A DNA stretch of 64,000 bases from positions 21,856,697-21,920,696 of the forward strand of contig NC_061774.1 of the NCBI RefSeq assembly GCF_022458985.1. The letters run 5' to 3'. Under the pieces are notes generated by a model that saw nothing but the letters and a program-made list of their open reading frames with translations, did no database searches and was not told the DNA's origin. The DNA is from Mugil cephalus. Its lineage: Eukaryota > Chordata > Actinopteri > Mugiliformes > Mugilidae. Position 1 is the first letter of the stretch. Each line of letters starts with the position of its first letter. The translations under genes and the position numbers were made by a program. Shown in pieces: positions 36,340-48,102 of the stretch.

Positions 36340-36557
36340 GTCACGGTAACGGACAGTTTTCTGAGCCAATCAGCTTTTAAGTTTAAAACGCAGGAAGTCC
36401 CGCCCTCTGAAGGAAAAACGTTCGTGATTGGCTGAAAGTTTCAGGGCTGCTCTTTGAATTGTGACGTTTAGTTCCCGGTGACATTGGATTAAATTAGTAC
36501 GTTGAACCTGTAGCTACCTGTCTGTCTACTTAAGGTCTCTGCGACGAATTAAACCAG
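36340..36557 (+). promoter_or_regulatory. casp3: casp3 promoter and noncoding exon 1
   Basis: CCAAT at 36366-36370, GC box CCCGCCC at 36399-36405 and inverted CCAAT (ATTGG) at 36427-36431 lie upstream of a short stretch ending in a strong donor (CCAG then GTATGT, exon end 36557). It would splice to the acceptor at 38270 just before the casp3 ATG. The spacing of boxes and absence of a clear TATA suggest a housekeeping-type promoter. The start site is inferred. Confidence 0.5.
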
Positions 36558-37719
36558 GTATGTATATTATTATGTGTTCCTATCATTGTTATTTACACTT
36601 ACGAGTTTGACTGCAGCTAAATCGAAACATGTCAACCTGGTTTAGTTATATAGTTGTTGTTTCTTTTACAGTCATATGAGGTAGGAGCTGTTTTAAATTA
36701 ATACGGTGCTCATATATCCAATTCCTGTGTATTTTTTTTGCAAGCACAATGATAATATTGCAGTATCACAGTCAGCTAATGTTGCTTCTTAACCTGACAT
36801 AATTGTTTTCGGTGTTTACACACACAGAAAGACACGACTAATGCCCGGTCAGTATCGCTTTTGTCGCCGCTGCTTCTAACAATTTCCTGTTGAGTCAGTG
36901 GGGTTTCGTTATGAGCTGCAGCATGTCTTAACAGCTCCAAACCCACGTCAATACCCCTGCATGTCCCTGCAGCAACTCCGAGCCTTTCACACCGACATGC
37001 AGTGTAAAATTATACACGCCTTGTGAGTTGTCTTGGTGCCACTTTTAACCTTAAACCAGGCTAATAACAAAAGTTAATAACAGGATTAACCACTGGGCTT
37101 ATCGTGCAAACTTTGGCAGCCACTAAGCCCACAAATGAGCCCAAGTACCTTTGTTTTGATGGCCTTATTTTCTCCACATAACACAAGAATGTCAGGAAAT
37201 CCTGCCTTGGTTCCTCACCGTTGTCAAATGAGCTGTTGTGTTTATACTAAACAAGTTCTCGTTCTTTGTGTTGACAGCAATATCTGAGAAACCAAGCCCA
37301 GGACTTAACTGTAACTATCACTATCACTATAACCATAACTATAACAGTCCACCATAATTCATATCATTATCTCCTGATCTTGGTCTGATGACTGAAACTG
37401 AAGGCGTGTGCACCATGATCTCTGAATGAGTTCACCAGAGAGTTGACTTTTGAACTGTGAAACCCATAAAGCTGTTTGCATCAGCTAAAGCAAACTTTAA
37501 TATAATGAAAAACCGCTGTGCTTTATTTGTCCTCGTTATTGCCTCTGAAGCTTTGTAAACTTTAATTTGAGATAAAAAATGTAGTGTTTAGATTACATCG
37601 GCTGATTTTCACTACAAAAAAAAAATATATAACATTTATATTTATTCTGTAGTCAGTGGGAACTGCAGTATGTATAACTCTGCATTTGTATATTTTTCTA
37701 TGCATTTAAATGTGTTTTG

Positions 37720-38190
37720 TTCATATACTCAGCCACAACATTACGACCACTGACAGAGAAGTGAATAACATTGAGCATCTTGTGACAATTCAGTGTTCTT
37801 CTGGACAGTTGTGTGGTTGTTACCACAAACCTAGACCAGACCAGGCAGACAGGCATGCCATAGCAAAAACACTCAACAATTTAGGAACAGCTAAAAAAGC
37901 AAAAACAAAACAAAAAACAGCAATTCTGCAACTACATTGCCTTCAAAACAGTAATAAGCAACAATAAAAGCACAAATTGGTGATACAGATGAAAGCCAAT
38001 GTCCTTCAAGGGAAATATGAACTTGTTGCACTGAAAACATTATGACAAACAAATGTTGCTTTACTCTAGGTGTAGTCTCCGATAAAGGCTTAATGGCGAG
38101 ATTTTATTTAATTTTTTTTAGAATAAAGCTGTTTTAGAGGCACAAGAGAAACCTAGACAATATTAGGAAGGTGGTCATAAGCTAGCTTTA
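37720..38190 (+). mobile_element. Tc1/mariner-like relic in casp3 intron 1
   Basis: Begins ACTCAGCCACAACATTACGACCACTGACAG and ends AGACAATATTAGGAAGGTGGTCATAA, the two ends of the same family as 14510-14932. The middle is degraded and A-rich. Confidence 0.7.
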
Positions 38191-38274
38191 GCTTTAGCTT
38201 CCCTATCAATGTCTTACAGGTGTCACACGTGTTCTAATTTCTTCACCTTCTCTTCTTCCTATGTCTGCAGCGAT

Positions 38275-41200
38275 ATGGCTGACGATGGCGGTGACAGAGA
38301 CACACAGAGTCATGAGGACGATGTGGATAGTTTTTCCATTCCGTTTAAGAGGTAGTTATTCACTGTCTTGACTGCCCATGTGTTGACGAACATGATCAAA
38401 CCCACAGTGTTTGGACCTGTGTGGGATAACTGGACTTCAAGAGTGAACATTAACGTTCACGTCACAGTCGTAGCGAGCGCAGTAGCTATGTGGCTGTACT
38501 GTGGCTGGGTGTGTTCCTCTTTTGCAGTCTCTCAAAACTCGTCAGATCTGCATATAAGTTACCACCCTCACCTTAAAGTGGAGCAGGGTTAAATATGCAT
38601 CAGCAACGATACCTATTTTAGTGGTTTGCTACTAGTAGCAGTACTAGTGCTCAAACAACATTTCAAACTTTGCGTCATCAGACACTCTGTCTTATTTAGT
38701 CCAAATGGATTTGCGTTGTATGTGCAGTCCACGTCTCCCAGATGCTTTTAATACCTTTTAATAAGTAGTCATCATATATGCTATATATTTTTCATTGTTT
38801 CAGCCCAGTCTTCCACATTAGGTATCTCTATCTTCAGCCAAATTCAGCTGAAAAAGGAATATAATGGTTGATGGAAATGATCAGTTTTATCGGTACTTTA
38901 ACATCTTGTATCTTGATATGTCTTTGGTCTTGTACATATGTTTCCCCTCCATAGTCTGTACAGGATGGGAAGCAGGTTGTCTGCTGGTGCTCAGTACTCT
39001 CTTGCCATCCATCCTGTGACAACTAAAAATTCGCTACTCTTTTAAATATAATGTACCATTTCCTCTGAAATGTATAATTTTGAAATTCATTTTCTACCCA
39101 AATCTGTGCCAAACAAGACATTTTATAATAATTGGTAACACCATCCCTTCAAAGATCTCCCTTCTCCATGTTTGCCTGAGATAATATCTCATTAAAGAAA
39201 TCCTAAATGTTTAAGCCATATTGGAAAGCTTTTAATTTCCTTCTTCTCCAAGAAATCCCTTTTGGAGTAAACATTATCAATCCATTGTAGCACTTTACTT
39301 GATGGTGTAGCTCCTTAACTTGATTCTTTGCAATTTTTTTTCAAGTGTGGTAATTAAACGTTGTCTTTTTTAATGTATTAATCTTATTTTGGTAATTAAT
39401 TCAGCAGTTTTTATCGTCCTGTTGCTTTTCTCAAAGAAAAAATCTGCAAACTGTATTTTTTTTCTTCAACTTGTCACAGTGAAGACGTGAATTATTCAAA
39501 AGTAGAACGCAATTGGTAAAGAGCTGGATGCCCTCTTGGATGGATAATAAAGTGGAATAAAACAAAGTCCTTGTCTATGCCACACTCTTAGATTTAATAG
39601 GTTTGTCTGTAATACATCAACCTTTATAAGGAAATATCTACATCTCTGTGTGAGACGTGCGTGATCAGGCACAGATTGTAGTTAACAGTTCTTGTGCTAA
39701 ACAGGTTCTTCAGGTTTTAAGCAGAGTGTGTTTACGAGTGTGTGTGCTTATTTGTTTGCCAACAGTAAGACTAAGAAAATAAAGCCGGACGCCAGACGCA
39801 GTGGCAGAGATGAAACAGATTTAGATTGCCACCGCTACAGGATGGACTACCCTTCCATCGGGACCTGTTTGATTATCAACAATAAGAACTTCCATAGGAG
39901 TACCGGTAAATACACCCATCCAGCAGTTTGTTTACACACACAGATGCACACTCCTTCATGTCGTGGACACATGGACAGTTGTCTACATTTTTACAGTATT
40001 CCCCAAAAATGAGCACCATTCCGTCAGTCTAGCAAGTCACCCAGCATTAGTATTAGCATAGCTTAGCAGGTAGACACGGTGTGCTGAATTCCAGTTCCAA
40101 CCTGTGTCGCATAATGAATGCCTTTGTGCATCAATTGAGAAGTGGGAGGAATGTGGCTGAAGTCAAGTTCTGCGGAAAGACACATGTGTCTTCTTCCAGA
40201 TAAAACTGTGATGGGTCACAATATGAAAAGCACAAAGAGAAATGAAGCACAAACGGAAAAAGATAATGTTACTTTCACAGGAATGTATTGCACTTGCCTT
40301 CTGTTACTAGGACACTTGAATGCGACAGAGCCACTGACGTTATTAGATGCAACAGAGCTTTTCCTTCTTGTGACGAGTCAAAATTTCTGCTTCATTCCTC
40401 ATTTGTGATCAGAAACACATGAGTTTAGATGATCTGTGAGTCATCCTGGTCAGACATGTTCTTTGAAGCAGACATTTAACAGTGTACTGTAATGTAATAG
40501 TGCCTTTGCGTGTTCGTGGGTCTCTCTAGGGATGAGTATGCGCAATGGGACCGATGTTGATGCCTCTTGCGCATTGAAGACCTTCAGCTCTCTCGGTTAC
40601 AAGGCCACAGTTGTAAATGACCAGACTGTGGCTCAGATGAAGGAGCTCTTGATAAAAGGTAAGAAAAGTTTGCATTCATTCAAGATTATTGCTGTTTTAA
40701 TGAAAATCCTCCCAATCCTGGTTCACTGTCATGAGTTGTCAGTGTCGCTTATATCACTAGGCTAGCAACTAGCTTTCTAGTGACTAAATTAGGAATAGTA
40801 GTTGAGACAGCCTGGGAGATACTGGTGATTAACCTAGGAATAACCTAGTCACTAGTGAAGGCATACCCATGACTAACATAGGAATTCAAGTTGCAAGTGT
40901 TGAGATACTAGTGACTGATCTGGGAATTCTAGTCACTAGTGTAGGAAAACCAGTGAAGGACCTAAGAATTATAGTCACTAGCATAGAGATACCATTGACT
41001 ACCTAGGAATTATGGTCATTGGCATAGAGATACTATTGACTACCTAGGAATTATAGTCACTGGCATAGAGATACCATCGACTACCCAGGAATTATAGTCA
41101 CTGGCATAGAGATACCATCGACTACCCAGGAATTATAGTCACTGGCATAGAGATACCATCGACTACCCAGGAATTATAGTCACTGGCATAGAGATACCAT

Positions 41201-42452
41201 CGACTACCCAGGAATTATAGTCACTGGCATAGAGATACCATTGACTACCTAAGAATTATTGTCATTAGCATTGAGATATTATTGAGTAACCTAGGAATTA
41301 TAATCATTGGCATAGAGATATCATTGAGTAACCTAAGAATTATAGTCACTAGCATAGAGATACCATTGAGTAAACTAGGAATTATAGTCAAACACTGATC
41401 CTAAAATGTTGACAGTGTCATTAACATACTGTTGTCCCCTGTGTCTTCAGTGTCCAAGGAGGACCACAGTGAGAATGCATCCTTTGTGTGTGTGCTGCTT
41501 AGTCATGGAGACGAGGGAGTGATATATGGCACAGATGGTTTTGAAAAGTTCGACACCCTGACAAAGTGTTTCAAAGGGAATCAATGTAAGGGTCTGCTGG
41601 GAAAACCCAAACTCTTCTTCATTCAGGTAAGTTGGCTATGAACATGACACTGCTGTTCCATCCAATGCAATGTATTTTTATATTCATGTTTCAATGAAAG
41701 GCTTATATGGCAGTGTTTTTTTTTTATTGTTCTTTCCATTTTCAAAGTGACTCTCAGTAGTTTGATGTTGTGCAAACCATGGCTTTACTACGCAGCTTCA
41801 CATACAAGAAGACAACAATTTGGCAAAGTTTTCAAAACTCAGGAGTCAAAATGAATAACCTACGACAAACGCCCACGAAAGAACAAACTTTAAATGTTTT
41901 TCTTGTGGTTAATGTGAACCTCAGACCATCTGGACACTCGCACAGTTGATGACTGTCGTGAACCTTTCAGGCATGCCGTGGTATGAGCCTGGATGAAGGA
42001 GCTGATATCGAGACCGACAGTGTGAGTGAGTCAACATCAGAGAAGATTCCTCTGGAGGCGGACTTCTTGTATGCCTTCTCCACAGCTCCAGGTAACCAGT
42101 AATAGTAATAGCAATAGAAAAATACTATTAATATCTCTGTCTTGAAGATGCTTTATTGCTACCAACATATTTGTTGTTCCCAGGCGTCTTTTCTTACTCT
42201 GCTGAAAGTGTCACTTGCCCCGCAGGCTACTATTCATGGAGAAACACATCCTGTGGCTCCTGGTTCATGCAGTCATTGTGTGAGGCTTTGCAGGAGTATA
42301 GAGGACAATTGGAGCTGATGCAGATCATGACCCGAGTCAACTATAAGGTGTCTCGGAAGTTTGAATCTTCTTCAAGCACGCCTGGATTTAGTGGCAAGAA
42401 GCAGATCCCATGCATCGTCTCATTGTTGACCAAGGACTTTTACATTCCTTAA
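38275..42452 (+). CDS. casp3: Caspase-3, executioner cysteine protease
   Basis: Cleaves substrates after Asp in apoptosis; made as a cytosolic zymogen cut into large and small subunits. Coding exons: 38275-38351, 39766-39905, 40530-40658, 41451-41626, 41971-42091, 42226-42452, all GT-AG and in phase, giving 289 aa (human 277). Short prodomain. Catalytic His134 in SHGDEG and Cys176 in QACRG (the Q|A junction is split by an intron), S1-pocket Arg77 (RNGTDVD), and the small-subunit YYSWRN motif are all intact. The interdomain cleavage site IETD-S (after Asp190) is identical to the human one. DETD (41-44) is a candidate prodomain cleavage site. The ATG follows the acceptor by four bases and has a G-rich +4 region. 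Whether this is the a or b teleost paralogue is not determined. Confidence 0.97.
40785..41400. repeat. 41-bp minisatellite in casp3 intron 4
   Basis: The unit GAATTATAGTCACTGGCATA followed by GAGATACCATCGACTACCCAG repeats. Four to five near-perfect copies span 41,049-41,260, and diverged copies extend to both sides (about 14 in all). Confidence 0.85.
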
Positions 42453-43690
42453 CTGGGTCCAAAGTGAGTGTGCTGGTGTTGCCAGTTTCATATCATATAT
42501 TTTCCCTTTGAGGGTATTTTCGTTTTAGGCTTTTAATGGGATTTTCAACCAGTCTTAATTCTATCTTCCTTACTTTAAAAGGAAAGAAATATGAAACTGT
42601 GATTTTTTTCCATGGGTGTGTACTCCATCACTCACATACTTCTTTTAATTGTATTTTTACCAGATAAACATTAATTTTAACACACACAACGTAGCTTAAC
42701 TAAACAACTAAATGATGGTGACAGTGTCTCCTGAGGGGTTTCTACATAGACATAATAACTTGGATTGTACCTAATCATTTTCTGTGATGATTACAAACAA
42801 GTTGGCTTTTTTATAATTCCTTGAATATCAGTACCATTTACATTTAATGTTTTATACATACAAGAATAGATTATAAACAGGTTTACTTAATTTAAAGTAA
42901 CCACTGTACAAATGGACAGTGAAATTCTGAGAACAACTATCTGATGTAAAACATGTAAACCACATAAAGATTCTTCTTCTTCTCTTTCATTTCTGATTGA
43001 CCGTTTTTTTCACCCATCTGATCGCCACTGACATTATCAGTTTTTAAGGGCAGTGGATAAGAAAATAGGGTCTGGATAAAGTCATTATCCTGGTTGCTAT
43101 TGTTCACTTAATATATGCAAAATATATTCATTAAGAATTTTGTTTAAATTAAATCCTTCCTCGTATGATAACAATCTCTGTCCTAAACAGAGTGTCTTGT
43201 GTGTGTGTCAGCGTTGGTGATTTGCCTTTGCAAAGAAGAGATTTAGAAAAAAATAATATTTAACTCAATCAAAACCCTTTTTTTTGAATATTTTATTTTC
43301 ATTTTTTCAACTGAAATAAAGAAAAAAAACACTACATTCAAAATGGGTTTAACAGCATCTGACATTGAATGAAGAGTGACAGAGGCTACGTGAGGAAATA
43401 CACAACAATCAGAGTTGTCAAGTGACTTTGCCTCATGATACTGTAAAGGGTAAAAAAAAAGACAAAATAAACAAGACAGGAAAGACACACACACCAAAAA
43501 GAGAAAAGGGAGAAAAAAAAAACGATAAGAGATCTCTGAGAGGAGGAACGAAATCTCGGTCAGGAAAAAAAATACAGAAAAATTGCAAAACCTTCTAGTT
43601 CTTTGTTGCATGAATGTGAAATACAGGAGCCGGTAAAGTCACCAGAAGCTACTTTTGTTATGTTTGAAAATAAAACTTAATTAACAGCAT
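42453..43690 (+). other. casp3: casp3 3' untranslated region
   Basis: No coding similarity. Candidate polyadenylation signals AATAAA at 43315-43320 and 43669-43674. The A- and T-rich tract 43236-43610 gives a spurious open frame on the minus strand that I do not regard as a gene. Confidence 0.55.
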
Positions 43691-45899
43691 TTGTGTCCCC
43701 TTGTAGGAAACACTCATAGAGGAATGTGGCGTGTCTAAAAGCGCCCTGGGAGGTAATTAAGATGCTCCCAGTGCACATTTAGATCTGGACGGTTTGTAAT
43801 AAGTTTCAACTGAGCAGACTGAAACTCACTTAAGATGAAAAGACCGTTTTTCATCCGGTGCCACTTTCCTGTCAAAGAATCTACTTCTGTTATAGCTACA
43901 TCCTGGGTGATAAAATCAGATCTTGTTGCCAGTTTTTGTTCTCTTTTCTTTTTTTTTAAAAAAAAAAAAAAATCTGTGTATCTGATTATAAAACAGCAAC
44001 CTGTTAACCAGTATTAATCACTAGAAGGTTAAAGGTGCAGAGTAGGTTTGTGTGAGGCTATTTTACTATAAGTTTAGGATGGTTAGAGACTGCACGTCAA
44101 CATCCAACCACCAGATGAAGCTAGAGAGACGTCAGTTGTGGTTCTGTGGGCTGTTTATGAATCAGCAGTCTTTCACATTTACAGGACACGGCTGCAGGAA
44201 CTGAAACCGAGGCTCATTTCAGCCCATGCGGCACACAACAGCCAATTTGTCGCTGTTACATTTATTAATACAGAAGTGAGGTTTTCTAATAAATAGTCGG
44301 TTGTCATATTTGACTCTTGATCCGATTTAATTCATTCATAAGCCCCAACACTGTGCATATATATTATGTACATAAATATAAAAAAATATATTGATAACAG
44401 CAGCCGTAAACATGAGAAGCTTTTTTCTCAGTTGGTTTATCTGACCCCTCCCCAGGCTCAGCTGCAGCCTGCATATCTCAGAGTGAGATAACCCTGACCT
44501 TATGCAGAGCTGGCACACTGCACATGTCTATGGGAGCAAGGGTCTGCAGGTTGTAACTAACACAGCTTCTCAAACATAGTAGTTTCTGTTCCCGTATTTA
44601 CCAAAACCTAATTTCTCTTTAGCATAAAAAAAAGACCCAGGTGTCAATGTTTGAAAGGCTGCTATTAATGCATATGCTATGTGTATTTTTTTTTAGTTTT
44701 AAGCGGATTTAAAACTAGAGCATATCTAGTTTCGTCTTTTAAATTTGGACTTAAATATTACATCATGGTAGCATTTCATAATATTCTGGACATTTTCATA
44801 TGAAACTGCGGCGTTCAGTTTCGATTCATGTTTAAAAAAAAGAAAAAAGAAAAAAAAAGCACCACTTTGGTTGGTTTTGAATCCGGTGCACCATTTCATC
44901 TTACTGGAAAACAAAATGAAAAGGTGTACTTTCTAAATCAGTGCAGGTGGCGTTTTCAGTTTGTCACACTCATGAGGCTGTTAACGCTTCTGCAAAGTTT
45001 CTGGTTTCATTTCCAGCAGCAGACATTCAGAAAAGGGAGGATGCACATGGGCGGAGGGGAGGATGGGGGAGGGAAGATAGAGGAAGTGAAAATGAAATCC
45101 ACCTCCAAGATCGTCTATGTTCTTTTATGGCAACGATCCACAGCTAGCGTTATTTTATTTTATTTTAATTTATTTTATTTTAAACATGCGCTCATCTGAG
45201 CTTGAATTTTTGGTTCGTTTAGGTTTATTTAATATGAATATTTCACTTTGCAGAGGAGGAGTTTATTTATTAATCACAATGAAAATATATTGATAACAGC
45301 AGCCGTTAAAAATATATTTGTAACACCTGACACATATTCAAACAGATATAGATAAATAGATGGATAGATACTTTATTTATCCTGTGGGAAATTATGTGTC
45401 CAGTAGCTTAATCACGTAGAAACAGATATAATAATATGAATATGAACCAAATAGACTGTGACTTTATATATATATATTTCATATTCTATGTAAAGAAGCT
45501 ACTGGAAACTGAATTTCTCTTAGTATAAATAAAGTATCTATTTTATATTATATTTGGAGAAAACCTGCAGATGCAGATACGAATATGTTTACAAATAGCA
45601 AATATAAATAAAAAATAAATAAAAATAAGGATAGATAGAGCTTTTACCATTACTAATTACATTTTATCGTATGTCTTGTGTAGAGGTTGTTTTGTTGTCT
45701 CTTTGGTCACTACTTTTCTTGGCTATTATTAGTATTATCGTAACATAATTTATACTAGAGGAAGCAAAATACAGATAAAATGAACAATGTCTACTTAATG
45801 TTACTAAACTAGTGCAATATATATCGCATAGTACTGTGCAAACAGAATATGTTTACAAATATCTCGGCAAGTAAACGAAAATTATAAAGTTACACTTAG
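43691..45899. other. casp3-irf2 intergenic region
   Basis: No gene seen. Poly-A/poly-T tracts and a LINE-tail-like block (about 45,330-45,420, CTTTATTTATCCTGTGGGAAATTA). Two near-identical AAAAATATATTGATAACAGC pieces (44,383 and about 45,284) indicate another dispersed repeat. Confidence 0.5.
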
Positions 45900-46283
45900 C
45901 GCTGTCCTTGGGGTTTTTTTTTTATGGTACCGAGAAATCGGAGCGGAGTGAGACCTCTTCGCGTCTGGGTCGTTCGGCGGGAGCGCGCACGCAAGCTCCT
46001 CCGCGACGCCGCTCGCCCCCGACAGAGAGAGAGAGAGAGAGTCAGCGAGGGAGAGACGGAGCAGGAGGGGGATTTCCAGGCCGAGCCCCCACTTCCCGAA
46101 GCAGCAGCCGTCGTTGTTTTGCTTTCGGTCTGGACGCAGAAACGCTTTCCTTTTTTTTTTCTTTTTCTTTTCTTTCCCTCACTTAAAGCCTCGAATAATT
46201 CAACTTGCCCCAACTTCGGCTCGGGCTGTGCGACTCCTCGGGGCTGGACCGTGAGGCCACAGAGGCCGTCCAACACTGAACAG
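45900..46283 (+). promoter_or_regulatory. irf2: irf2 CpG-rich promoter/5' UTR exon 1
   Basis: A strong local rise in GC and CpG (about 45,940-46,260) in an otherwise AT-rich landscape. It contains a GA microsatellite (about 46,022-46,041) and ends in a donor (AACAG then GTAAAG, exon end 46283). It fits a noncoding first exon splicing to the acceptor at 48096 ahead of the irf2 ATG. Open frames on both strands here are products of the GC-rich composition. Confidence 0.55.
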
Positions 46284-48096
46284 GTAAAGGCTTTTATTTC
46301 CGCATTTACCCACAAGACTTCCTAACGACACGACACGACATGACGGATCCCCAGCTCGAACCTAAGTGAAAGTAGCACTGCAGTTTTTCTCTGCCCTTTG
46401 TTGACTAGGTATGGGATTTATTTTCACTTTTGGCTTCGTTGTCGATGTTGTTGTTTTTGTTTTGTTTTTTTCTTCTTCTTTCTTTCTGTCTCCTTGCTCC
46501 CGTGCAGCCTGGGCAGACAAACACACCGCTGTTTTAACTTTCGACCTGACCCCTGTTTCTAAATCAGACTTTACTCACCAAATAAACACGCCACTAACCT
46601 CTAAAAGGTTCAAGCTAATGCGGCTGCAGCTTTTCGGCTCTTTCCTGACCTCATGGAAAGCGTCGGGGATTTGGATGTTAGTTTTGAACTTCAAGGGTCT
46701 ATACGCGACAAACTGAAGCGTAGTTTGGTAAATATTTCATATAATATTCGTGTTTTTGTGTGTGTGTGTGTGTGTTAGCAGGATAGCTAATACCACCTGT
46801 TATTTGTCAAGCTACTGCCCGCTTTTATATATATATATATATATTTTTATTTTATTTTATTTTTTATTGCAATCAGCAACCCCACAAAAAAACAACTACT
46901 ACAGTAGTGTGGCTTTGAAATTAATGATTACCACATGTAACTCGACCCTAATGCATTCAAGCAACACGTTTACTTATCTCATTATATGCTAGTTATTCCC
47001 ACATTAATTAGACGCTGTTTATTTATCCCGCTCATGAGGAATTTCCTCGTCACAATAGCACAGAATTAGACCAGAATATATGCAGAAAAAAATAATAATA
47101 ATAACAAATTTATAAGATAATACAAGATATACAAAAAAAAAAAAAATTATAATATTTAGAGGAAAATATAGTAAATACAGTGTGGAATGGGAATTAAAAA
47201 TGCTAAACAAAAAAAAAAGAAAGAAGTAATATATTTGCTAAGATTTTAAAATGTAGAGTTTGCCGGATATTAATGAAACAGAAGTCGTCCGGATGCAGCT
47301 GGAAGTTTCAACCCTGCTGCTCATTAAAAAAAAGAAAGAAAGACAGAAAGAAAAAAGAAACTAGGATGATGTTTTTGCATTTGAATATGTGCCATGTCAC
47401 CCTGTTCGACCTGTTGAGGAGCTCACGTCAGTAGGTGACTTGTTGCCACTGTGTGCAGGGAGTGCCGGTCTCACCGGACTTTGACCGGGCTGCAGGGAAA
47501 CTAACCCCGGCTTTAAAATACACCGGCCGGGTGAAGGTTTTTTTCTTTTTCATTCCCTGACTCTTTGTTGTTGTTGTTGTTGTTGTTGTTGTTTTTCTCC
47601 ACTAAGCATGCTCCTTGTTTTTCTGTTCTAAAAAACAAAGAAAGAAAGAAAGAAAGAAGTTGAATGTGGGTCTGAGTCGACCGCAGCGTCAGTTTTATTT
47701 GTGAAAAAGTAACTTATGACATCTGTTCCTAGCAACATCTTAAAACCAGCGAACGAACCAGAGCTGGAGGGTTTTTTTTTTTTATCTTTACGACGACACA
47801 CAAAACTGATTGATTGTCTCGTTAGTCGCTCACAAAAGAAGAAAAAAAAAAATAGTGGCTGCTTCCTGTTGCAGTGGGTAGTGGCAGAGTAGAACCACGT
47901 GTTTCAGAAAATGTTCCCGGTGTAAATTACAGCCCGGTTTATTGTTATGACGTGCCATATATGTTCCAAAAGGAGAAAAAAAAGGTAGATTTTAATATAA
48001 GAGGTTGCTATCGGTAAAGGAAGATTTACTCGTGGCTTTTTTTAAAATTATTATCATTATTATTATTATGTATTTATGATTTTTTTGCGTTCCTAG
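46284..48096. other. irf2: irf2 intron 1 (probable)
   Basis: Holds GT, AT and GTT microsatellites (GTT about 47,565-47,592), a retroelement tail (47,018-47,200) similar to 63,060-63,250, and A-rich runs. No coding sequence recognised. Confidence 0.5.
47018..47200 (-). repeat. Retroelement-tail repeat D, copy 1
   Basis: Shares CGCTGTTTATTTATC, GAGGAATTTCCTCGTCACA, AGCACAGAATTAGAC and the CAGTGTGGAA ending with 63,060-63,250. Confidence 0.6.
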
Positions 48097-48102
48097 GCCA
48101 CG

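Noticed and set aside
43243-43611. 122-aa minus-strand frame rich in Phe/Leu
   Set aside because: Created by poly-A/T tracts in the casp3 3' region.
45896-46325. Overlapping 90-139 aa frames on both strands
   Set aside because: GC-rich irf2 5' UTR/promoter composition; no family resemblance.
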